Origin: CAZGMN01 sp964526905
GTDB lineage: Bacteria; Acidobacteriota; Aminicenantia; Aminicenantales; Aminicenantaceae
Direction of reading: 5' to 3'
DNA: 43,277 nt
NCBI GenBank assembly: GCA_964526905.1
Contig: CAZGMN010000002.1
Span: 1-43,277 of the forward strand
Position 1 is the first letter of the stretch. The number at the start of each line of letters is the position of its first letter. The position numbers and the translations under genes are program-made. Below, piece after piece: positions 1 to 8,095 of this stretch. The notes beneath the pieces were generated by a model. It worked only from the letters and a program-made list of their open reading frames with translations. It had not been told where the DNA came from and did not search any database.

Positions 1-53
1 CCCCGACTCTGCGGATATGAGCCGCATGCTCTGACCAACTGAGCTACACCGCC
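1..53 (-). tRNA. tRNA-Met (CAT), cut by the window edge
   Basis: Read on the minus strand, the sequence begins GGCGGTGTAGCTCAG, has a D-arm, and has a five-pair anticodon stem (TGCGG/CCGCA) around the loop CTCATAT. The anticodon CAT is the complement of bases 17-19. The T-arm and 3' acceptor strand lie beyond base 1. The acceptor start and D-arm resemble elongator tRNA-Met rather than initiator tRNA. A CAT tRNA could also be tRNA-Ile2 after lysidine modification, which the partial sequence cannot exclude. Confidence 0.9.
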
Positions 54-63
54 AGCGGCTTAG

Positions 64-92
64 ATTCTATTCGAATGCCAGGGTGAAGTCAA
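64..92 (-). promoter_or_regulatory. Sigma-70-type promoter of the tRNA-Met gene
   Basis: On the minus strand TTGACT (87-92) is followed after 17 bases by TAGAAT (64-69), and the tRNA 5' end is at 53. The -35 box lies at the very end of the secretin gene, whose stop codon is at 94-96, so the tRNA probably has its own promoter as well as any readthrough. Confidence 0.7.
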
Positions 93-93
93 T

Positions 94-2250
94 TTATCTC
101 ACGGCGAGCCGCGAAGGGATAGATTCGAAGGTCAGAGGTCTTCCTGAAGCAGCGCTGGCCGTAGAGTCAGTGACTGAGATCAGGCCTTCGCCTTTTTCCT
201 GAGCTTCAAAGATGAGTGTGGCTAAAATTCCAACGCCTCTAATCCCTTTACCTGTTGCAGTGCTGGAAAAGCCGATGGTGCAGGAGCCGGAAGAATTATC
301 AATGTTCTTCAAGAAAGGCGCCTCTTCTCCGAGCTGAGCGAGCAAGCTTCCTTTGGCAATATCCTTTAACCTGGCCAGACTTGAATCAAAGCTTATGCTC
401 AGAGAGAGGCTCGATATTTCCTCCTGGGCGGTCAGATTGATGTTGACCCGGAATTCCTGATTCTGTGTAGCCGGAATGTTCGCCGGAGTGAGCATGATGC
501 GGTTCCGGCCTCCTCCCTCCGCTCTCCTGGCTGCCTCCGCGGCTTGTTCCGCTCTCTGCCTTGCTGTTCTCTCCGCAAGCGCCTCATCGGAAACAACTCC
601 GCTCACTCTCTCTGTGGTTGACACTCCCTCAGGACCAACCCAGATGGGCTTCAAGTCTTGTTCGCCGACAGGAATCGAGCGGACGATATGAGGGGTGACG
701 GTCAGAATGACATCTGTTTGCTGGATGGTCTGCTCGGTGCTTGAAAGGAGTCCTCCCAGGATAGGGATATCCTTCAGGGCAGCTATCCCGCTCTTGGTTT
801 TCCTCTCTTCGTCCTTCAACAGCCCGGCCAGAAGGTTTGTCTCTCCGTCCTTGAGCCTGATGACATTTTTTACTTCCCTGGTGGAGATGATGGGAATATC
901 GGCAACACCCGTTCCTGCCAGAGATTTTATTTTTATCTCCAGCTCCAGAGTGATTTCTTTCTCAGAATGAATCCTGGGCTTGATCTTGACGTCGATACCG
1001 ACATCCTGGTATTCATAGGTCACCTGCGGCTGGGTGCTGATCCCCCCGGCAGCAATAGGGTAGAGAGTTGTTCTGGGAATGGGAATCTTATCTCCGACCA
1101 GATAGTCAATATCCTCCCCTTCGATCCCGCGAAGCCGGGGTTGGGCGATAATCTTGGTGTCTGAATCAGCCTCAAGAAACTGAAGCAAAGCCGTGGGAAG
1201 CGTTATCTGAAAATATTCCTTTTTGGAAAAATCAATATCCTTCAGGCTGAGCCAGCTGTCGCTGGGAGCCGTCGGCCCGATGTATTTCAAGCCAATCGCC
1301 TGGGTCGCCAGCGCCAGGTCCACGCCAATCTGCCTGACCTTGATTCTCGAGACTTCCATGATCTCCAGGTCAATGAAGACCTCCCCTCTGGCTTTATCCC
1401 AGGAGCGGAGAATCTTCTCGGCCAGCTCGACCACGGCCGGTGTATCCCTGATCGTGACCGAATTTAAGTTTTTATCAACAGTGACTTGGGGCTGTCTATA
1501 TTGGCTGCGAAGCATCTGCTGCAGGGCGACGCGGATATCCTCGGCGTTGACATTGGAGAGATAGAAGGTCTTGATGACATTCAGCTCGTACTGAACTCTT
1601 TTCTGAGGAAGGTCAGGGGCAATCATCACTGTCTTCTCGTCAACAATGCTCGAAAAATTCTTAGAAGAAAGGCAGAGGTGATTGAGCGCCTCTTCGAAAG
1701 TCACATCAGTAAGAGTGAAGGAAAAATTGGGAATATCCCTGAATTGGTCATCAAAGAGAATGTTGATTCGAGCCTGCTTTCCCATGGCTTCAAAAATCGA
1801 CTTGAGAGGAGCCTGGACTGGAAACCTCAGCTCGATTTTCTTCTTGTCGACTTTAAGCTTGACCGGAGGCTCAATTCTGACTTCCTTCACTATCTCTTCC
1901 CTGGCTTTCTCCTTTCCCAGGGCCTCTGCCTCCTCAGCCACGGATTCGCTCAAGACGCCGTAGGAGAGAGCCTTTTCATACTCGGAGCGCGCCTCCTCAA
2001 TCTTCTGGTGGGAGCCGAGGTCACGGGCCTTATTGAGGTGAAAATAGGCCGCGGCAAGTTTGGCCCGCCAGAGCGATGTCTTGTAGATGGAATTGTCCGG
2101 ATCTTCGCGGACAGCCTTTTCGTAGCAGCTGATGGCCTTATCCCAATCCTTGTTGAGTGCAGCCTTGGTTCCCAATTTATAGCTTACGCTGAGTGTGGCG
2201 CAACCCCAACTCACCCAAGCGACTATAGCCAAAAGGACTGCTTTTTTCAT
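94..2250 (-). CDS. Secretin (PilQ/GspD family) with N-terminal TPR and C-terminal cohesin domain
   Basis: Outer-membrane secretin of a type IV pilus/type II secretion-like machine, 718 aa. The N-terminus is a lipoprotein-type signal ending in Cys17 (SWGC). TPR-like helices span about 24-115. An STN-type short domain follows (about 135-215), then a secretin N-domain (about 223-305). The secretin core covers about 340-535 and includes the VGDKIPIP and DIPILGGLL signatures. After an Ala/Arg/Glu-rich linker (about 555-588), residues about 590-718 look like a cohesin beta-sandwich. The gene is the last of the operon and its start overlaps the preceding stop by 4 bases. Secretin identity is secure; the cohesin call rests on sequence pattern only. 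No dockerin partner is visible here. Confidence 0.9.
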   Translation of the reverse strand: MKKAVLLAIVAWVSWGCATLSVSYKLGTKAALNKDWDKAISCYEKAVREDPDNSIYKTSLWRAKLAAAYFHLNKARDLGSHQKIEEARSEYEKALSYGVLSESVAEEAEALGKEKAREEIVKEVRIEPPVKLKVDKKKIELRFPVQAPLKSIFEAMGKQARINILFDDQFRDIPNFSFTLTDVTFEEALNHLCLSSKNFSSIVDEKTVMIAPDLPQKRVQYELNVIKTFYLSNVNAEDIRVALQQMLRSQYRQPQVTVDKNLNSVTIRDTPAVVELAEKILRSWDKARGEVFIDLEIMEVSRIKVRQIGVDLALATQAIGLKYIGPTAPSDSWLSLKDIDFSKKEYFQITLPTALLQFLEADSDTKIIAQPRLRGIEGEDIDYLVGDKIPIPRTTLYPIAAGGISTQPQVTYEYQDVGIDVKIKPRIHSEKEITLELEIKIKSLAGTGVADIPIISTREVKNVIRLKDGETNLLAGLLKDEERKTKSGIAALKDIPILGGLLSSTEQTIQQTDVILTVTPHIVRSIPVGEQDLKPIWVGPEGVSTTERVSGVVSDEALAERTARQRAEQAAEAARRAEGGGRNRIMLTPANIPATQNQEFRVNINLTAQEEISSLSLSISFDSSLARLKDIAKGSLLAQLGEEAPFLKNIDNSSGSCTIGFSSTATGKGIRGVGILATLIFEAQEKGEGLISVTDSTASAASGRPLTFESIPSRLAVR

Positions 2251-2741
2251 TTGGAGTCTCCTTGTATCAAGTATTTCTTTTTTTCAGAGCCTGGGCCGAT
2301 GACCTCTATCTCCGAGGGCGTGACCTCTCCAATTTTGATTCCCTCGCCGATCACGTCCCCCTTCTCCACATAGAGGATATCGCCTTCAAGAACAATCAGG
2401 GCAATGATCTTCTCGCCGGAGATGATGTAGCCGATGTAGCTCAGGTTTAGAGGTGCGCGGGTTTGCTCTGACCCGATATTTTCCGCATTCTTCAGAGGGC
2501 CCTCTGGCATTCCAATCCCTTCTGACTCCGGCTGCCTTAATTCTGCTCTTCGGGGAGAAAAAATGTTCCGCAGCGGCGGCTGAAGCTCTTTTTTCTCCTT
2601 CAGCAACAGCTCTTTCCTGATAAGGCTTTTCCCTTCTCTTTCACCCCGATCTCCTTTCTGATCTGTCTTTTCCTGTCCGCTCGGCAGAGAAGCGGCAAAA
2701 AGAAAAAGGATAAAAGCAACGAGCAGAGTTTTAACTCTCAT
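2247..2741 (-). CDS. PilP/GspC-like periplasmic pilotin-clamp protein
   Basis: A 164-aa protein with an N-terminal signal or anchor (about residues 5-22), a charged, low-complexity linker, and a small beta-rich C-terminal domain (about 95-160). That domain contains LSYIGYI and a GDVIGEGIKIGEV segment typical of the PilP/GspC homology region. In known systems this domain links the inner-membrane PilM-N-O platform to the secretin N0 domain. It sits between PilO-like and secretin genes, exactly where pilP or gspC would be. Overlaps of 11 bases upstream and 4 bases downstream imply translational coupling. Family membership is inferred from domain pattern and gene order. Confidence 0.75.
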   Translation of the reverse strand: MRVKTLLVAFILFLFAASLPSGQEKTDQKGDRGEREGKSLIRKELLLKEKKELQPPLRNIFSPRRAELRQPESEGIGMPEGPLKNAENIGSEQTRAPLNLSYIGYIISGEKIIALIVLEGDILYVEKGDVIGEGIKIGEVTPSEIEVIGPGSEKKKYLIQGDSK

Positions 2742-3288
2742 AATAACCTGCCAAGACGACTCTTAGCTCCAAAATTTCTTGGGCGCTCTCGATGCTCACA
2801 AAATCAATTTTTTCTATAACCAGAAATTTTGGAAAGACCTCGACCAGATGGATGAACCTTTTCAATGACGAGTAAGAGCTTCTCAAGTTGAAGGTGATGT
2901 TGACCCTGTTAACCTTTTCCTTCTTCAGCTCAGAATAGTTAAATTCTATCGAGGAAACGCGAACGCCGGCCTCGCTGAAGATTCGCTCCAGGTCAAGCCG
3001 GAGCTTCGGCTGAATCTCCTTTTCATAAAAATATTTATTTCTTATCTCTTCCAGGTCCTTTTGAGTCTGTTGCCACTTCAGCCATTCTTCTCTCTTCTCC
3101 GAAGTTTTTTGGGCGGCAATTTCGTAACTCTTCTCTTTGGAGCGGAGGGAAGAGACTGTCTTCAAATAATGCATCTTCTCCGGCAGGGAAATGAGCAAGA
3201 AGAAGAGGAGAGCCGCTCCGAAGAGAAAGCAGAGAAGAACTGTTATTCTCTGCTCCTTTTTGTCCAATAGATCAATTGGCTCTTTCAT
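2731..3288 (-). CDS. PilO-like inner-membrane assembly protein
   Basis: A 185-aa bitopic protein with a short cytoplasmic N-terminus, one transmembrane segment (about 13-33), a coiled-coil stretch (about 40-85) and a C-terminal ferredoxin-like fold (about 95-180). This is the PilO/GspM architecture. The protein is expected to pair with the preceding PilN-like protein as the periplasmic ring of the inner-membrane platform. The start overlaps the upstream gene by 17 bases. Sequence identity to named PilO proteins looks low, so the call depends largely on architecture and synteny. Confidence 0.75.
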   Translation of the reverse strand: MKEPIDLLDKKEQRITVLLCFLFGAALLFFLLISLPEKMHYLKTVSSLRSKEKSYEIAAQKTSEKREEWLKWQQTQKDLEEIRNKYFYEKEIQPKLRLDLERIFSEAGVRVSSIEFNYSELKKEKVNRVNITFNLRSSYSSLKRFIHLVEVFPKFLVIEKIDFVSIESAQEILELRVVLAGYYES

Positions 3289-3832
3289 AGCTCAAAGAAA
3301 CATTCGAAACGAGGAATCCTCTCTCACTCTCCATTTCGCCTTCTATTCTGATGCTGAACTTCAAAGCTTTTAAGTTATTCAAAAACTCCAGGAGTCGATC
3401 CAAGTCCGTCGATACGACTCTCAACTTCAACTGCAGCCTTGAATCCTCAGCAAGAGTCGGAGCCAGGGAAAGAATGTAGCTCGAGTCGGGAAGTGAATGC
3501 TCGAGAGCTGACAGAATTTCTGTCCAGGAAAAGATTTTTCTCAAGATGATGCTGTTGACCAAATCGACTTTTTCCTTATCGTTGCGGATGGCTTCCTCGA
3601 CCTTCTTTCGAAAAGTCTTTTCCTCGGTATTGGCCACCATCAGCAGTTGATTGGTCTTTGCGATCGAGGCTCTGGCCTTTTGATCCTGGCTGCGATATTC
3701 AATATAGGTTTTTCCCGCCAGATAGCCGACAACGACCAGCAGAGCGCCCAAGATAAAGAGAAGCAGATAAAAGAATCTTCTGTTGCGCAAGGGACGACTG
3801 GCTAAATTCAAGCTCAATCTTTTAGTGGTCAT
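3272..3832 (-). CDS. PilN-like inner-membrane assembly protein
   Basis: A 186-aa bitopic protein. The N-terminal motif LNLASRPLRNRR is the short cytoplasmic peptide that in PilN docks into PilM (typically INLLP or similar). One transmembrane helix (about 20-41), a coiled coil and a periplasmic ferredoxin-like domain with an L-x-L-x-L strand (about 128-180) follow. It overlaps the PilM gene stop by 4 bases. Its role would be to carry signals between the cytoplasmic PilM/ATPase and the periplasmic PilO/PilP parts. Confidence 0.78.
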   Translation of the reverse strand: MTTKRLSLNLASRPLRNRRFFYLLLFILGALLVVVGYLAGKTYIEYRSQDQKARASIAKTNQLLMVANTEEKTFRKKVEEAIRNDKEKVDLVNSIILRKIFSWTEILSALEHSLPDSSYILSLAPTLAEDSRLQLKLRVVSTDLDRLLEFLNNLKALKFSIRIEGEMESERGFLVSNVSLSYERAN

Positions 3833-4770
3833 CGCAGAATCTGCCCGATAAGAGGAGACAATATCTTGCTTTCTTTATCGCCCAGCCCCGCAGCTTGGCC
3901 GACATCGATCTCCGTCAAAGGAAAGGGAAATTTTTCTCGAAGGAGTGAAGGCAGCTCTGACCCTTGCTTCAAGAGTCCGAGGCGGACCCAGAAGGATTGG
4001 ACTCTCTTTTTCTCTCGGTCCTCGACGAAATTGACGGTATTCTCCACTTCTTTAATGACATTCTCAACTCTCTGCAGCTCGGAAAAACTTCTCTGAGACT
4101 CAGCCATAAAGAATTTCAAGCGGTAGAGCGAAACTCCAGACTCGAGGATGACCACAAGGCTGAAAAAATCCTCCTCGATGTTGACCAGCAAAAAATCTCC
4201 TTCTTTCTTCTTGATCATTAAATTGTACAGGCTCAGGGAAGGGATTCCGACGATTCTGACCCTTAGATTCAGGCCAGCGAAAAAATCTTCATACTCGCTG
4301 ATGACCGAGGAGCGCGCGACTGCAGCCAATACTCTTAGAGAATTCGAGGAGTGAATCAAATCGAAAGAAAAGCGGGCATCAGCTGGAAGCAAAGGAAGCT
4401 GCTTTTTCACCCGGAAGCGGATGAGCTGCTCTCTTTCCTTGCGGCTTGGAGGAAGAGAGCCGAAGGAAAAGACAAAAACTTTCAGGGATGATTCCGGAAT
4501 GAGGCAGGCTATCCTCTGCTCCGAAAGATGAAGTCTCTCCAAGCCTTCTTTTATTCTTCTTTCAAGAAGTGAAGGGTCTTTTATGTTTTTTTGGCTGAAG
4601 GAAGGTTCTATCACTCCTTGTTCCAAGGGTAAGATGAAATGAGCCTTAATCTTCTTTTCTTTGGCTGAGACATGGATTCCGCCGAGGTAAGAGGAAGCGA
4701 GCTGAAGAGCCGAATGGGGAAGGGATTCTCGGCTAAAATAATTCTTCACTCGCTCCAAAAAAAAGTTCAT
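3829..4770 (-). CDS. PilM-like actin-fold assembly protein
   Basis: Cytoplasmic actin-like platform protein, 313 aa from the ATG at 4770. The sequence shows the PilM/GspL layout: a leading MNFFLERV, beta-strand-rich subdomains, and a segment near the middle (DFLLVNIEEDFFSLVVI) matching the nucleotide-fold strand pair of the family. It lacks an obvious periplasmic half, so it is PilM-like rather than full-length GspL. A TTG at 4785 with an AAGG element upstream is an alternative start overlapping the ATPase gene; I prefer the ATG, 4 bases past the ATPase stop, because family members begin M-x-F-L. Confidence 0.75.
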   Translation of the reverse strand: MNFFLERVKNYFSRESLPHSALQLASSYLGGIHVSAKEKKIKAHFILPLEQGVIEPSFSQKNIKDPSLLERRIKEGLERLHLSEQRIACLIPESSLKVFVFSFGSLPPSRKEREQLIRFRVKKQLPLLPADARFSFDLIHSSNSLRVLAAVARSSVISEYEDFFAGLNLRVRIVGIPSLSLYNLMIKKKEGDFLLVNIEEDFFSLVVILESGVSLYRLKFFMAESQRSFSELQRVENVIKEVENTVNFVEDREKKRVQSFWVRLGLLKQGSELPSLLREKFPFPLTEIDVGQAAGLGDKESKILSPLIGQILR

Positions 4771-4774
4771 TCTC

Positions 4775-6390
<1,616 letters not shown>

Positions 6391-6394
<4 letters not shown>

Positions 6395-7599
6395 CTTACG
6401 ACTCTTATTATATTAAAAATGGGAAGATAAACCGAGAGGAGCATGGCGGCAATAACCAGGCCCATAAAAATGATAATGACGGGCTGGACAAGGGAAATAA
6501 AGTTATCGATTTTCGTTCTTATCCTCTCATCGTAAAAATCAGCCACATCCCTCAGCATCCCTTCCAGGTTGGCTGATGTCTCCCCAATCCGAATCATGTC
6601 AATGGAAAGCGTCGGAAAAACAGCTGTTTTGGAGAGGGAATCCGCCAGGCTTTCCCCGTCCTTGATGTGGTCAGCCAGATTTTTCATCTTTTGGGTGAGA
6701 AACTTATTGGGGACGGCTTGAATGGCGATGCCGATGGACTGGAGCAGAGTGATTCCCGCCCCAAGAAGAAGACTCAGCGTCCGGCTGAAAAGGGCAATCC
6801 CGCCTTCCAGCCAGATTGGCCCTCCGTAAGGAGTTTCAATCTTGAGCTTATCCAGAAAGGAGAGGAATTTCTCATTCCTCTTCAGCCGAAGATAGATGAG
6901 GAAAAAGAAAAGGACAGCCCCAAGCAAGAAAAAAACATTTCTTCTCACTGCCGTCGAAAAGGAGAGGAGGCTTCGGGTTATGGACGGAAGCTCGGATTGA
7001 AAATCGGCATAAAACTCAGAAAACCGAGGAAGGATAAAATTGATCAAAATGCCGACAAGAATAAGAGCGAAGACGAGGAGGAGAGCCGGATAGGTCAGAG
7101 CAGACTTCACCCTGGATTTCGTCTGGGAAATGGTCTTGGTATAATCGATATAGCGGCTGATCGAACTGGCCAAGTTTCCGCTTCGCTCTCCAGCCATAAG
7201 GGAGGCCGTATAAACCGGGGAGAAGATTCTTTCAAAGGGGACAAAGGCTTCTGACAGAGATTTTCCTTGCCGAATTTCGCTCTCGACTTTCGCCAAGAGC
7301 TCTTTAAGATGGATGTTCTTCACCCGAGAAGCAATGATTTCAATTCCACTGAGCACAGGATAGCCGGCTCGAATGAGAGCCACCAGCTCCTGGTTGAACA
7401 TGATGATATCCTTATCCTTAATCTTCTTCCCAAAAACCAGAGAAGGAATCGCAATTTTCTTCCAGTCTCTTTTGACTGAGAGGAGGCAGAGACCTCGCTG
7501 TTCAAAGTGCTTTCGGCATTCGTCCTGGGAAGAGGCAAGATAGGATTCGCAGAATACATCTCCGTCTTCTCCAGCGAAACGACAAAAATAGTAAGGCAT
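6391..7599 (-). CDS. PilC/GspF-type inner-membrane platform protein
   Basis: Polytopic platform protein, 402 aa, with two tandem T2SSF domains (about 70-190 and 270-395). Each is preceded or followed by strongly hydrophobic segments (about 170-192, 220-240 and 373-395). The conserved GERSGNL and GETSANLEGML elements of the two repeats are visible. It is the first gene of the operon. The start codon follows a leader of about 100 bases downstream of the promoter at 7707-7735. Together with the ATPase it would drive assembly of a pseudopilus or pilus whose subunits are encoded elsewhere. Confidence 0.93.
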
Positions 7600-7706
7600 T
7601 TTTTAAGCCGATGGTCCGCCGCTTAACATTCCAATTCCTTGGTCTGAAACGCTTCCACGAATTTTGGGACGTATCCTCTATCTAAATCTCACTAATTTTT
7701 AAACTT

Positions 7707-7735
7707 ATGTTAAGTTATCCTCGGCTTTTTGTCAA
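7707..7735 (-). promoter_or_regulatory. Promoter of the pilus-like assembly operon
   Basis: On the minus strand TTGACA (7730-7735) is followed after exactly 17 bases by TAACAT (7707-7712). It lies about 100 bases upstream of the platform gene, back to back with the plus-strand promoter at 7760-7788. Confidence 0.6.
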
Positions 7736-7759
7736 ATTTTGAAGGCTTTTTTCTTGATA

Positions 7760-7788
7760 TTGACAATTGAGGCTGAAAGATTTATTTT
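7760..7788 (+). promoter_or_regulatory. Promoter of the two-component operon
   Basis: TTGACA (7760-7765), a 17-base spacer and TATTTT (7783-7788). The -35 boxes of this promoter and of the minus-strand promoter are 24 bases apart. Predicted transcription starts near 7795, which supports the ATG at 7814 as the first start codon. Confidence 0.5.
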
Positions 7789-7813
7789 TAAAATTGTGAG
7801 AAGAAAGATTTGG

Positions 7814-8071
7814 ATGGCTCTCTTCCTATTCCTTCTCCTCATCTTCCTCTATAAGAACTTGTCCTTAAAAGAGTCATCTTTTTTAAAAAACTCGGCTGCT
7901 GAACCGCAGACTATCCCCGCTAAAAAGCCCAATTACGACTATATGAGCACTTTTCTCTCCCGCAACACAAACCCTTTAGGGCTAAAAGAAGATTTGACTT
8001 TGAAAAAACTGTTGAAGCAGCCCAGCGCAAAATGGGCAGCGAGAGCTGGAAAAAGACATATCTTGGATTAA
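7814..8071 (+). CDS. Small membrane-anchored protein, unknown function
   Basis: An 85-aa protein of no recognised family. One hydrophobic segment (about residues 2-13) is followed by a Lys/Ser-rich, probably soluble tail with NYDYMSTFLSRNTNPLGL in the middle. I chose the ATG at 7814, preceded by AGAAGAAAG. The frame stays open upstream to a TTG at 7739, but that lies before the predicted promoter. The histidine kinase gene starts 24 bases downstream, so the two are probably cotranscribed. It might be an accessory subunit of the sensor or of the divergent secretion machine; nothing in the sequence settles this. Confidence 0.45.
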   Translation: MALFLFLLLIFLYKNLSLKESSFLKNSAAEPQTIPAKKPNYDYMSTFLSRNTNPLGLKEDLTLKKLLKQPSAKWAARAGKRHILD

Positions 8072-8095
8072 GCCATCCATATATTTTTTGCCAAA

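Noticed and set aside
1486..2373. Long open frame (295 codons) on the plus strand across the secretin and PilP-like genes.
   Set aside because: It is antisense to two clear genes and shows no recognisable motif; the opposite frames carry family signatures.
7739..7813. TTG at 7739 as start of the small membrane protein.
   Set aside because: It lies upstream of the predicted promoter and has no ribosome site; the ATG at 7814 fits better.
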